This document shows, in pieces, positions 8,547-17,026 of a stretch of DNA of 64,000 nt; position 1 is the stretch's first letter, and each line of letters starts with the position of its first letter. Source of the stretch: Pleomorphomonas diazotrophica (lineage in GTDB: Bacteria > Pseudomonadota > Alphaproteobacteria > Rhizobiales > Pleomorphomonadaceae). Where the stretch lies: positions 744,001 through 808,000 of the forward strand of contig NZ_PJNW01000002.1 in assembly GCF_002844595.1 (NCBI RefSeq). Reading direction: 5' to 3'. The position numbers and the translations under genes are program-made. The notes under the pieces are model-generated. The model worked only from the letters and a program-made list of their open reading frames with translations. It ran no database searches and was not told where the DNA came from.

Positions 8547-8976
8547 TTATCCCGCCCGCTTGCCCTCGGCGTCGATCACCAGCTCGCCATACTCCTTGGC
8601 GAAGGGGGGGCGGCCAGCGGTCGAGGAGATCGAGCACCTGTTCGCTCGGCCGGCAGAGCGCGGTGCCCTTGGCGGTCACGACGAACGGCCTGTCGACGAG
8701 GATGGCGGGCGCGATCATCGCCTCGAGAATGTCCTCGTCGGCTACCGACGGGTCGGTGAGGCCCAGGTCGACGGCCGGCGACTTCTTGACGCGCAGCGCG
8801 TCGCGTGGCCCGATGCCGGCGGCGGCGAAGAGCGCAAGAAGCTGAGGTTTGGTCCAACCGGTCTCGAGATATTCGGGCACGGTCGGCGTATAGCCCGCCG
8901 CCTCGACGATGCGGACGACGTTGCGCGAGGTGCCGCAGTCGGGATTGTGAAAGACGACGACGTCTGTGACGGGCGT
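8547..8976 (-). pseudogene. arsC: ArsC/glutaredoxin-type reductase gene with a frameshift and no normal start codon
   Basis: The conceptual product is an ArsC-family protein: VVVFHNPDCGTSRN with the active-site Cys in CGTSR, then a YLETGWTKPQLL block, GPRDALRVKKSP, RPFVVTAKG and LCRPSEQVLDLL. Two lesions break it. No ATG, GTG or TTG lies in frame before the CGTSR motif; a GGGAG site sits seven bases before an ACG codon at 8976-8974, where an ATG would be expected. A run of seven C residues (plus-strand G at 8604-8610) throws the frame by one, so the expected tail (FAKEYGELVIDAEGKRAG, stop at 8547-8549) is in another frame. The defects could be real decay or sequencing error. Confidence 0.8.
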
Positions 8977-9126
8977 GGCGGGTCTCCCTGGATCGGTCTC
9001 GTTATAGCGGCCGCAGTGGCCAACCGAAACGATTTGCTGGCCGTCGCGCGCTTTTGAACTCGGCTATCCCTCGTCTTTTCTCGACTTTTGGCTTATGGGA
9101 GCGGAAACCCAAGCCGCAAGGACCCG

Positions 9127-10113
9127 ATGAGCCACTATACCGCCCCTGTTTTCGCCGTTGCACCGATGCTCGATTGGACCGATCGCAATTGTCGGCTGTT
9201 CCATCGACAGCTGAGTGCGCGGGCGCTGCTCTACACGGAAATGGTGACGACGGCGGCGATCCGCTTTGGCGATCGCGAGCGGCTCTTGGGCTTTTTCCCT
9301 GAGGAACACCCCGTTGCCTTGCAGCTTGGCGGCTCCGATCCGGCCGAGTTGGCCTTTGCGGCCAAGGTGGGCGAGGATTGGGGTTATGACGAGATCAACC
9401 TCAACGTCGGCTGCCCGTCGGATCGCGTGCAATCGGGCCGCTTCGGCGCCTGCCTGATGCTGGAGCCCGAGCTGGTCGCGGACTGCGTCGCGGCGATGCG
9501 CCAGGCGGTCAGCGTGCCGGTCACCGTCAAGTGCCGCATCGGCGTCGACGAGCAGGATCCCGAGGAGGCGCTCGACAAGCTCGCCGATGCCGTGATCGCT
9601 GCCGGCGTGTCCGCGCTCTGGGTGCATGCCCGCAAGGCGTGGCTCAAGGGCCTCAGCCCCAAGGAAAACCGCGACATCCCGCCGCTCGATTATGACCGCG
9701 TCCGTCGCCTCAAGGCGCGCTATCCCCATGTGTTCATCGGCATCAACGGCGGCATCAACGATCTCGATGCGGCCGTCGATCTTCTGAAGACACTCGACGG
9801 CGTCATGCTGGGACGCGCTGCCTATCAGGAGCCGGCATTGCTCGGTTCGGTCGACCGGCTCATTTATGGCGAAGCCACCGACGATGCCGATCCGTTCGCC
9901 GTGGTGGAACGGATGCGACCCCATATCGCCGCCCATCTCGCCGCCGGCGGGCGCCTGTCCGCCTTCACCCGCCATATGCTCGGCCTCTATCACAAGGTCC
10001 CCGGCGCTCGTGCCTGGCGCCGCATCCTGACCGAGGGGGGTGTCAAGGAAGGCGCCGGCCTTGAGGTGATCGATGCGGCTATCGATGCGCTCCAGCGCCG
10101 CAAGGCCGCCTGA
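9127..10113 (+). CDS. dusA: tRNA-dihydrouridine(20/20a) synthase
   Basis: This 328-residue flavoenzyme reduces U20/U20a in the D-loop of tRNA using FMN and NADPH. VAPMLDWTDR sits near residue 11. The NLNVGCPSDRVQSGRFGA signature near 94-111 contains the catalytic Cys. VKCRIGVDE and a WVHARKAWLKGLSPKENR segment follow; this last stretch is characteristic of DusA. The ATG at 9127 follows AAGGA with seven-base spacing. A transporter gene starts 21 bp downstream and may be cotranscribed. Confidence 0.95.
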   Translation: MSHYTAPVFAVAPMLDWTDRNCRLFHRQLSARALLYTEMVTTAAIRFGDRERLLGFFPEEHPVALQLGGSDPAELAFAAKVGEDWGYDEINLNVGCPSDRVQSGRFGACLMLEPELVADCVAAMRQAVSVPVTVKCRIGVDEQDPEEALDKLADAVIAAGVSALWVHARKAWLKGLSPKENRDIPPLDYDRVRRLKARYPHVFIGINGGINDLDAAVDLLKTLDGVMLGRAAYQEPALLGSVDRLIYGEATDDADPFAVVERMRPHIAAHLAAGGRLSAFTRHMLGLYHKVPGARAWRRILTEGGVKEGAGLEVIDAAIDALQRRKAA

Positions 10114-10134
10114 CCTCCGAAAGCTCGTCCGCCC

Positions 10135-11112
10135 GTGTCCCTCCGCCTTCCCAAGCTCGACTACTTCCTCATCGGCCTCGTGTTGATGGTGGCGCTGGCG
10201 CTGATCTGGCCGACGCCCGGCACGAGCGGCGGACCGCTGCATTTCGAGTATGTCACCACCTACGGCGTCTCCGTGGTGTTTTTTCTCTATGGGCTGACGC
10301 TGTCACCGGAACGGATGAAGGCCGGCGTGCTGCATTGGCGTCTGCACATCTGCGTGCAATTTGCCACCTTCGTGCTGTTTCCGCTCTTGTTGCTGGCCGC
10401 CCGGGCGCTGATGCCCGGCATGTTCTCCGACGATCTCTGGCTCGGCTTCTTCTACGTGGCGGCGCTGCCATCCACCGTGTCGTCGTCGGTGGCGATGACC
10501 AACATCGCCCGTGGCAACGTGCCGGCCGCCGTGTTCAATGCGTCACTGTCCAGTCTCCTTGGCGTGTTCGTGACGCCGCTTCTGATGAGCTGGTACATGA
10601 AGAGCAATGGCATCGACATGCCGCTGCTGCCGGTGATCCTCAAGGTGGTGATGCTGGTGCTGGTGCCGATCGTGCTCGGCCAGATCGCCCGTCGCTGGCT
10701 GGGCGGCTGGGCGCATCGCAACGCCTTCTGGGTGAAGCTCGCAGACCGCTCCACGATCCTCGCCATCGTTTATAACTCCTTCTGTGATTCCGTGGCGGCC
10801 GGCGTCTGGAGCGCCAGCGATCTGACCGTCGTGCTGGAGATCGCCGTGGCCTCTGTGGCGCTGTTCCTCGTGGTCTATCTGATCATGAACGGCGTTTGCG
10901 CCATCATGGGCTTCAACATCCGCGACCGCATCGCCTGCCAGTTCTGCGGCTCCAAGAAGTCGCTGGCGACCGGCGTGCCTCTGGCGCCGGTGATGTTCGG
11001 CCAGAATGCCGCGATCGGCCTGATCGTGGCGCCCATCATGGTCTTTCACTTCCTGCAGTTGGTGATCGTCAGCGTGCTGGCGGCGCGCTTTGCCAGGAGA
11101 GCAGGAGATTGA
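10135..11112 (+). CDS. Bile acid:sodium symporter family (YfeH-like) membrane transporter
   Basis: This 325-residue integral membrane protein has about nine or ten hydrophobic helices. It carries the SBF/YfeH signatures: YGVSVVFFLYGLTLSPERM near 40-58, AALPSTVSSSVAMTNIARGN near 112-131 and CGSKKSLATGVPLAPVMFG near the C-terminus. The family moves organic anions with sodium; the YfeH-like subgroup has no settled substrate. The start is a GTG at 10135 with no strong Shine-Dalgarno, 21 bp behind dusA, so it may depend on read-through from dusA. Confidence 0.88.
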   Translation: MSLRLPKLDYFLIGLVLMVALALIWPTPGTSGGPLHFEYVTTYGVSVVFFLYGLTLSPERMKAGVLHWRLHICVQFATFVLFPLLLLAARALMPGMFSDDLWLGFFYVAALPSTVSSSVAMTNIARGNVPAAVFNASLSSLLGVFVTPLLMSWYMKSNGIDMPLLPVILKVVMLVLVPIVLGQIARRWLGGWAHRNAFWVKLADRSTILAIVYNSFCDSVAAGVWSASDLTVVLEIAVASVALFLVVYLIMNGVCAIMGFNIRDRIACQFCGSKKSLATGVPLAPVMFGQNAAIGLIVAPIMVFHFLQLVIVSVLAARFARRAGD

Positions 11113-11424
11113 TCAGACTGCCGTCGAACGGACGTTCTCGTTCGGCACCACCACCGTCGGCGCCTGATGGAACCAGCGATAGCCGGCGGCAAGCGCCAGG
11201 AAGACGGCGAGCCAGACGGCAATGTGCCATAGGCGCGCGTTGATGCGGTGGCGCCCGAGGGCGAGCGAGGCGCCGATCAGCAGGGCAAAGATCGAGAGAT
11301 AGGCGACATTGGCGAACTCGGCCGGGGCCAGACCGGCTATGCTGCCCGATCCTCCAAAGAGCAGGAGAACGCCGGTGGCGACGACAAGGATCGCCACGGC
11401 GAGATAGAGCACGGGTTGCCGCAT
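11113..11424 (-). CDS. Small membrane protein resembling the N-terminal part of TIGR02281-type aspartic proteases
   Basis: The 103-residue protein has about three hydrophobic helices: an N-terminal one (LYLAVAILVVATGVLLLF), one near residue 42 and one near 70 (WHIAVWLAVFLALAAGYRW). This resembles the membrane anchor of the TIGR02281 clan AA aspartic proteases, which often follow a DUF1289 gene in Hyphomicrobiales. Here the protein stops at residue 103 with no D-T/S-G protease motif. The stop codon abuts the stop of the convergent transporter gene, so a 3' deletion is possible. It is last in the cobS-DUF1289 operon, 3 bp after the DUF1289 stop. Confidence 0.72.
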   Translation of the reverse strand: MRQPVLYLAVAILVVATGVLLLFGGSGSIAGLAPAEFANVAYLSIFALLIGASLALGRHRINARLWHIAVWLAVFLALAAGYRWFHQAPTVVVPNENVRSTAV

Positions 11425-11427
11425 CGC

Positions 11428-11634
11428 TCAGGCCTCCGACTGGGACTTGCTGTCCCGAATGTCGGCGTGCCGCAGCCGCTCCGCAAGGCCACCCATGATC
11501 GCCCGCCGCTCTTCCGGACTCATCGACGTCCAACGGGCGATTTCGTCGAGCGTGCGGCCGCAACCGCGACAAAGACTACCGCCTTCCAGTATGCGACAGA
11601 CCTTGATGCAGGGCGTCTCCACCATTGATGTCAC
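11428..11634 (-). CDS. DUF1289 family protein
   Basis: This protein of about 68 residues has the DUF1289 pattern: PCIKVCRI, then LCRGCGRTLDEIARW and a MSPEERRAIM segment. The four cysteines (C-x3-C...C-x2-C) suggest metal binding. A GTG at 11634 overlaps the cobS stop by four bases (GTGA), implying translational coupling; an ATG at 11625 (MVETPC) is an alternative. The function is unknown. Confidence 0.88.
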   Translation of the reverse strand: MTSMVETPCIKVCRILEGGSLCRGCGRTLDEIARWTSMSPEERRAIMGGLAERLRHADIRDSKSQSEA

Positions 11635-12455
11635 CTGGCGATCAGGAGGCCGATGAGAAAGGCGGCTTCGGTGAGGACCTGCGTCGCGCCGAGAATGTCG
11701 CCGGTCTGTCCGCCGATTTTCTCGCGGGCAAGGGCGCCGAAGGCGAGGGCGGCGAGCCCGGCAAAGACGACGCCGAGCAGGACAGCCGGCGCGCCTAGGA
11801 GCGCCGGCAGCGGCGACAGGAGAAGCACCGTCACACCGGCGCCGATTGCCACCGCGAGGCGGTCTGGCTGGCCGAGCCGCGCCGCGAGGCCGTCGGGCCG
11901 TGCATTGGGCAACGCCGCCCAGAGAGTGATCATCGAAAGACGACTGAGGGCACCGCCGCTCAGCACGGCGAAGACACCCGCTGTCGGGTCAAGAAAAAGC
12001 AGGGCGCCGTAGGCGCTTGCCCGAATGAGCGTCGACAGAATCAGGGCGAGGCCGGCGAAGGTGCCGATGCGGCTATCCTTCATGATCAAAAGCCGCTTTT
12101 CCACCGTGGCGCCGCCGACAAGGCCGTCGGCGCTGTCGGCGAGGCCATCCTCGTGCAGCGCACCGGTCGGCGCGACCAGCGCAGCGACCACGAGAAGACC
12201 GGTGAGGAGATCTGGCAAGCCCGCAGTGGAAGCTCCGAGACCGACGAGCGCCGCCGGCAGGGCGATCAGAAAGCCAGCGAGGGGAAAGGTCGCCGCCGCC
12301 CGTGGCAGCACGGGCAGCGCGCCAGTGTCGTCCAGCCGGCCGAACTGGGGCACGGGCAGGCGCGAGAGGAAGCGGAGCGAGGCGCCGAGATCGGCAAGAC
12401 GGTGGAGGAGTTCGTCACGAAGCATTCTTCGTTTGTAGGCCGTGGAGCGAGTCAT
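11631..12455 (-). CDS. cobS: Adenosylcobinamide-GDP ribazoletransferase (cobalamin synthase)
   Basis: This 274-residue membrane enzyme joins adenosylcobinamide-GDP with alpha-ribazole in the last step of cobalamin assembly. It shows FLSRLPVPQFGR near residue 34, the HEDGLADSADG metal-binding motif near 100-110 and KDSRIGTFA shortly after, with several hydrophobic helices behind. A start at 12425 (MLRDELL) is also possible. cobT, which makes the alpha-ribazole phosphate precursor, is divergent across a 104-bp gap. No cobalamin riboswitch is visible there. Confidence 0.94.
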   Translation of the reverse strand: MTRSTAYKRRMLRDELLHRLADLGASLRFLSRLPVPQFGRLDDTGALPVLPRAAATFPLAGFLIALPAALVGLGASTAGLPDLLTGLLVVAALVAPTGALHEDGLADSADGLVGGATVEKRLLIMKDSRIGTFAGLALILSTLIRASAYGALLFLDPTAGVFAVLSGGALSRLSMITLWAALPNARPDGLAARLGQPDRLAVAIGAGVTVLLLSPLPALLGAPAVLLGVVFAGLAALAFGALAREKIGGQTGDILGATQVLTEAAFLIGLLIAR

Positions 12456-12559
12456 GTATAGCGTGAACCCGCTAAATGTTGTGTCATTTCGTGGTATTGC
12501 GGCAGTCTGCCCACTAAATCCAGACTTGCCGTTTCCAGTTCAATCAGAAAGACGATGAT

Positions 12560-13585
12560 ATGATTCCCTCGATGTCCGGTTTGCCGTTCGACGATTTCCG
12601 CGAACTGATCCGCTCGATGCCAGGGCCGGACGAGGCTTCGATTGCCGCCGTCCGCGCTCGCAATGCCGAGCTCACCAAACCGCTCGGCTCGCTCGGCCGG
12701 CTCGAGGAGCTTGCCGAGTGGCTGGCCGCCTGGCAGCGGGTTGAGCGGCCGGCGGTACGGCATCCGATGGTGTCGATCTTCGCGGCCAGCCATGGCGTAG
12801 CTGCCAAGGGCGTGTCGGCCTTCCCGGTCGAAGTGAACTTCCAGATGGTCGCCAACTTCACTGCCGGCGGCGCGGCGATCAACCAGCTTTGCAAGAGCTA
12901 CAACTACGGGCTCAAGGTGTTCGAGCTGGCGCTGGAGATGCCGACGCCGGACATCACCGAACAGGATGCCTTCGACGAAGCCGGCTGCGCCGCCACCATG
13001 GCCTTCGGCATGGAATCGGTGGCCGGCGGCACCGACCTCCTGATGCTTGGCGAGATGGGAATCGGCAACACCACGGTGGCGGCCGCCATCTATCACGCGC
13101 TCTATGGAGGAGTGGCTGCCGACTGGATCGGACGCGGGACCGGCGTCGATGACGCCGGTCTTGCCCGCAAGCGCGATGCGGTCGCCGCCGCCGTGGAGCG
13201 CCTCGGCAAGGGAGAACGCGACGGCCTGGAGGTTCTGCGCCGGGTCGGCGGCCGCGAGATCGCCGCCATGGCCGGCGCCATCATCGCCGCCCGCCATCAG
13301 AACATTCCGGTGGTCGTCGACGGCTATGTCGTCACCGCCGCGGCCGCAGTGCTGCACGCCGTTGACCCTCGCTCCATCGATCATGTTCAGATCGCCCATG
13401 CCTCGGTGGAAGGCGCCCATCGCGACGTCATCGCTCGGCTCGGCAAGGAGCCGCTTGTCGACCTGCGCTTCCGTCTCGGAGAAGGCACCGGGGCGGCCAT
13501 TGCCGGATCAATCATTCGGGCGGCAGCCGATGTCCACTCGGGCATGGCGACCTTCGCCGAGGCCGGCGTCTCCAATAAACACTAG
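12560..13585 (+). CDS. cobT: Nicotinate-nucleotide--dimethylbenzimidazole phosphoribosyltransferase
   Basis: This 341-residue enzyme makes alpha-ribazole 5'-phosphate, the lower ligand of cobalamin. Typical CobT blocks are present: TKPLGSLGRLEELA near 40-53, FAASHGVAAKGVS near 75, LLMLGEMGIGNTT near 160 and a C-terminal LRLGEGTGA-type segment (FRLGEGTGAAIA) with the catalytic Glu. It is divergent from cobS and ends in a good terminator. An ATG at 12572 (MSGLPF) is an alternative start. Confidence 0.95.
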   Translation: MIPSMSGLPFDDFRELIRSMPGPDEASIAAVRARNAELTKPLGSLGRLEELAEWLAAWQRVERPAVRHPMVSIFAASHGVAAKGVSAFPVEVNFQMVANFTAGGAAINQLCKSYNYGLKVFELALEMPTPDITEQDAFDEAGCAATMAFGMESVAGGTDLLMLGEMGIGNTTVAAAIYHALYGGVAADWIGRGTGVDDAGLARKRDAVAAAVERLGKGERDGLEVLRRVGGREIAAMAGAIIAARHQNIPVVVDGYVVTAAAAVLHAVDPRSIDHVQIAHASVEGAHRDVIARLGKEPLVDLRFRLGEGTGAAIAGSIIRAAADVHSGMATFAEAGVSNKH

Positions 13586-13599
13586 GCAGGAAAATTCAG

Positions 13600-13625
13600 C
13601 CCGGGCAAGAAATTGCCCGGGTTTT
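13600..13625 (+). terminator. Rho-independent terminator after cobT
   Basis: A perfect 9-bp stem (13600-13608 with 13613-13621) with a GAAA tetraloop is followed by TTTT. It may also serve the convergent gene ending at 13646. Confidence 0.9.
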
Positions 13626-13645
13626 CTCATTCGCTATCTTAGGAA

Positions 13646-14671
13646 TCAACTCACACGGCTGACGCAGAAATAGACCACGTCCTCCAGGGCTGCCCGGTAT
13701 GGGCCCTCCTCGAGCACCTCCAGCGCCGCGATGGCCTTGTCGCCATAGGCCCGGGCGCGCTCGACGGTGGCGGCAATGGCCTGATGCTTTCCGAGCAGCT
13801 CGATGGCGTGGTCGAGATCGGCGTCCTCGATGTCGCCCTGTTCGATGGTGCGTTGCCAGAAGGCACGGTCGTCGTCACCGCCACGGGCGGCGGCGATCAG
13901 GATCGGCAGGGTCACCTTGCCCTCGCGGAAATCGTCGCCGACCTTCTTGCCGAGCGTCATCGACGAGCCGCCGTAATCGAGTGCGTCGTCGACGAGTTGG
14001 AAGGCGAGGCCGAGCTGCGTGCCATAGTCGGCGAGGCCGGCTCGTACCTTGGCGCTGCTGCCGGCGATGATCGGGCCGACCTCGGTGGCCGCTGAGAACA
14101 GCGCCGCCGTCTTGGCGTTGATCACCTGCAGATACTGCTCTTCGCTGGTGGAAAGGTGCTTGGCGGCCACGAGCTGCAGCACCTCGCCCTCGGCAATCAC
14201 CGCCGCGGCACGCGACAGCACGGCGAGCGCATCCAGCGAGCCGACCTCGACCATGGTGCGGAAGGCCTGGCCGAGCAGATAGTCACCGACCAGCACGCTC
14301 GCCTGATTGCCCCAGACCATGCGCGCCGACGGCTTGCCGCGTCGAAGCTCGCTTTCGTCGACCACGTCGTCGTGCAGGAGTGTCGCGGTGTGCATGAACT
14401 CGACGGTGGCCGCCAGCTTGACATGTCCATCGCCCCGATAGCCGCAGGCGAGGGCGGCGGCCAGTGTCAGCATCGGCCTCAGGCGCTTGCCGCCGGAATC
14501 GATCAGATGGCGGGCGATCTCCGGGATCATCTCGGCGTTGGCGGCCGCCATGTCGAGGATCATCTGGTTGACCCGCTGCATGTCGGCATCGACGAGCTGC
14601 ATGAGGGGCGCGATCGACGTCTCGCGCGGTGCCGCCGGAGCGTTGCTGTGCTGAGGTGCGACCGAGCTCAA
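13646..14671 (-). CDS. ispB: Polyprenyl diphosphate synthase (octaprenyl/decaprenyl type)
   Basis: This long-chain trans-prenyltransferase makes the ubiquinone side chain. The first Asp-rich motif LLHDDVVDESELRRG and the second LVDDALDYGG are both intact. GGKRLRPMLTLAAA lies upstream of them and FREGKVTLP after the second. I take the TTG at 14671 as the start because GGGAG lies about seven bases before it, giving 341 residues; the frame opens at another TTG at 14722. The chain length made (C40 or C50) cannot be read from the motif alone. A small DUF2007 gene is divergent. Confidence 0.93.
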   Translation of the reverse strand: MSSVAPQHSNAPAAPRETSIAPLMQLVDADMQRVNQMILDMAAANAEMIPEIARHLIDSGGKRLRPMLTLAAALACGYRGDGHVKLAATVEFMHTATLLHDDVVDESELRRGKPSARMVWGNQASVLVGDYLLGQAFRTMVEVGSLDALAVLSRAAAVIAEGEVLQLVAAKHLSTSEEQYLQVINAKTAALFSAATEVGPIIAGSSAKVRAGLADYGTQLGLAFQLVDDALDYGGSSMTLGKKVGDDFREGKVTLPILIAAARGGDDDRAFWQRTIEQGDIEDADLDHAIELLGKHQAIAATVERARAYGDKAIAALEVLEEGPYRAALEDVVYFCVSRVS

Positions 14672-14840
14672 ACCTTCACTCCCGAAACCGTCCGTCCGGC
14701 TTGCTGCCGGTTGTATCCACAACGCTTCCCGTCACGAGTCGGTGCCCGCACCGGAAAAGATTAATTGGGTGACCATTAGGCCGCCAAGCGGATAATGTCC
14801 AATCCTGTCGGGGAAGGCCACCGGCAATTCCGGAGGTTTC

Positions 14841-15086
14841 ATGGAAGAATTGATCCGCACCAACGATCTCGTCCTCATCTCCTTTGTCGAGGCGCTGCTC
14901 AAGGACGCCGATATCGCATATCTCGTTGCGGACCAGGCGATGAGTGCGCTGGAAGGCATGGTTGGCGCTTTTCCCCGCCGTGTCCTGGTCGACACCGACG
15001 AGGCGGACCGTGCCCGGCGTCTTCTGACCGACGCCGGCCTTGGACACGAGTTGCGTCCGAAGTCCAAGGCGGGCCGTGAAGTATGA
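14841..15086 (+). CDS. DUF2007 family protein
   Basis: The 81-residue protein matches DUF2007 (putative signal-transducing protein): a MEELIRTNDLVLISFVEALL start, a central AYLVADQAMSALEG segment and RVLVDTDEADRARRLL. It overlaps the next gene by four bases (ATGA), so the two are translationally coupled. The function is unknown. The pairing with a TrmN6-type methyltransferase recurs in related bacteria, to my knowledge. Confidence 0.9.
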   Translation: MEELIRTNDLVLISFVEALLKDADIAYLVADQAMSALEGMVGAFPRRVLVDTDEADRARRLLTDAGLGHELRPKSKAGREV

Positions 15087-15856
15087 CCCTTTCCGGCGTC
15101 ACCAGTCGTGATGGTTTCCTCGACAACAAGCTGATGATCGATCAGCCATTGTCCGGGGCACATCGGGCCGGCCTCGATGCCGTGCTGCTGGCCGCCGCGC
15201 TGCCTGAAAGGACGACCGGCCATGTCGTCGATCTCGGTGCGGGCGTTGGGGTCGCCGGTCTCGCCGCCGCCCACAGACTGCCGGAAATCAGCGTCACGCT
15301 GGTGGAGATCGATCCGGAACTCGCAGGTCTTGCGGAAGGCAATGCCGCGCTGAACGCCGGTACGGCCGGTCGCGTCAGCATCGTCATTGCCGACGTGCTG
15401 GCGCCGGCCGCCGAACGCCGGGCTGCCGGGCTTCTCGACAACATGGCGGATCATCTCGTCATGAATCCGCCCTTTCATCCTGCCGATCGAGGCCGGTCGT
15501 CGCCGGCAGCGTCGCGGGCACGGGCGCATGCGCTTGCGGCGGATGCGATGGAGGGTTGGGTACGCGCTGCTGCCGCCGTCCTGAAACCATCCGGTACGCT
15601 GACGGTGATCTTTCGCGCCGACGAACTGCCGAGGTTGCTCTCGGCGATCGGCAATCGCTTTGGCTCGCTCACGCTGCTGCCGATCCACGCGCATGCCGGC
15701 GAGCCGGCACATCGGCTGATCCTGCGCGGCCGGCCGCAAGGGCGAGCGCCGCTCCGCATCCTGCCGGGACTGACCCTGCACGCGCCAGACGGTGGATTTC
15801 TGCCGGAGGCTGAGGCTGCGCTGCGCGGTGGGGGGCTGCCTGTGGTCTGGTGGTAG
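15083..15856 (+). CDS. TrmN6-type methyltransferase (tRNA1(Val) A37 N6-methyltransferase family)
   Basis: The 257-residue class I SAM methyltransferase shows HVVDLGAGVGVAGLA (motif I, about 47-61), VTLVEIDPEL (the acidic residue that holds the SAM ribose) and the catalytic LVMNPPFHP motif near 130. The N-P-P-F motif marks N6-adenine or related base methylation. The YfiC/TrmN6 subfamily modifies A37 of tRNA1(Val); that substrate is inferred from resemblance. It is coupled to the DUF2007 gene. The convergent EEP gene ends at 15858. Confidence 0.88.
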   Translation: MTLSGVTSRDGFLDNKLMIDQPLSGAHRAGLDAVLLAAALPERTTGHVVDLGAGVGVAGLAAAHRLPEISVTLVEIDPELAGLAEGNAALNAGTAGRVSIVIADVLAPAAERRAAGLLDNMADHLVMNPPFHPADRGRSSPAASRARAHALAADAMEGWVRAAAAVLKPSGTLTVIFRADELPRLLSAIGNRFGSLTLLPIHAHAGEPAHRLILRGRPQGRAPLRILPGLTLHAPDGGFLPEAEAALRGGGLPVVWW

Positions 15857-15857
15857 C

Positions 15858-16892
15858 TCAGGGCAGGCGCAGGTCGGCGAACACTGGAAAGTGGTCGGAG
15901 CCGATGTCCGGGCCGACCTCGAAATGTCGAACCTCGATGTTGCGCGAGACGAGGATATGGTCGACCGGCGAGCCGAAGGCGAAACGCTTGACAAGGGCAC
16001 GCCTGGAGAACCGGGTGGTGGCCGGCCAGCCGGTGCCAGCGGCGTCGATCAAGCCGGATTTCTTCAGGAACGATTGAAAGAACGGCGACCAAGTGGGCGT
16101 GTTGAAGTCACCCATGGCGATAACAGGGGTTCCCGGCGTTTCCGCGGCGATCGCTCGCGCAACGGTATCGAGATAGGCGTTGCGGCTCTCCCACTGGTCG
16201 AAACTGCGCGGCGTCGTGGGGTGAAGGATGTAGACGACAAGGACGGACTGCCCTGTGACACTGATTGCCTCAGGCAAACCGGGTGGGGCGAGTTCCAGTC
16301 TCAACGGGTTGCCACCCCAGCCGAAGACCGGATCAAGGGTAACGTTCTTGACATGCTCGGCCTTGAGAATTTTCCAGCCGGACCAGGCCATGACTTCGGG
16401 GTGACGGCCCAGAAGCTCGGCGGGCGGGGTTGAAGGGAAGTGAGCGCGCAACGCGCCGAACCGCCTAAGCTGGTAACCGCTGACCTCCTGCTGGCCCAGG
16501 ATGTCGATGCCGGATTGAGTGCTCCAGGCGATGAGGTCACCGTAATCGCTGCGGCCGCCCAGAACGTTGCTGGTGGCAACGCGCAGTTCACGGCCGCCCG
16601 CCGAAGCGGCACCGCGCTCGACCGGCAAGACCAGTGGCAGTCCGTTGACGAGCGAGAGGACGACGGCGATCGCTGCGGCAAGGCGGTTGCCTGTTATAAG
16701 CGCAAGGAGCGCGGCGGCGACGCAAAGCGCAGCCAGGGCCGGCAGGAAGAAGGTAAGGAGGTCGCCGAAATAGAGACTATCCGCATTGAGCCGGGCCAGC
16801 GTGACGAGCCCGATCGCGACGATCATGGCGGCCGTGACGAAGCTGGAGATTTTTCGCCGGGCAGGAGCCGCACCTAACTCGAATACCGTCAT
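15858..16892 (-). CDS. Membrane-anchored endonuclease/exonuclease/phosphatase family protein
   Basis: From the ATG at 16892 the protein has 344 residues; longer in-frame starts exist but lack support. Three hydrophobic helices in the first 100 residues are followed by a periplasm-facing EEP domain. This contains RVATSNVLGG, a GQQEV metal-binding Glu, VIAMGDFNTPTWSP and the C-terminal GSDHFPVFADL with the catalytic His. EEP proteins cleave phosphodiesters in nucleic acids, lipids or inositol phosphates; this substrate is unknown. It lies downstream of ogt on the same strand after a 134-bp gap. Confidence 0.9.
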   Translation of the reverse strand: MTVFELGAAPARRKISSFVTAAMIVAIGLVTLARLNADSLYFGDLLTFFLPALAALCVAAALLALITGNRLAAAIAVVLSLVNGLPLVLPVERGAASAGGRELRVATSNVLGGRSDYGDLIAWSTQSGIDILGQQEVSGYQLRRFGALRAHFPSTPPAELLGRHPEVMAWSGWKILKAEHVKNVTLDPVFGWGGNPLRLELAPPGLPEAISVTGQSVLVVYILHPTTPRSFDQWESRNAYLDTVARAIAAETPGTPVIAMGDFNTPTWSPFFQSFLKKSGLIDAAGTGWPATTRFSRRALVKRFAFGSPVDHILVSRNIEVRHFEVGPDIGSDHFPVFADLRLP

Positions 16893-17026
16893 ACGAACTC
16901 CCCAAGCCTCGACGATACATTCCAGCATCGATCGTCGGGAAAGTCTGCGGCAATCTTGTGAACGCCGACCCCGAGCAGCCACCGGTACAGGAAAAGCAAG
17001 GCCCAGGCCAGCTTGCGCGACGCGGC

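Noticed and set aside
12456-12559. Possible cobalamin riboswitch between cobS and cobT
   Set aside because: Only 104 bases are available and no B12-box-like conserved segment is visible.
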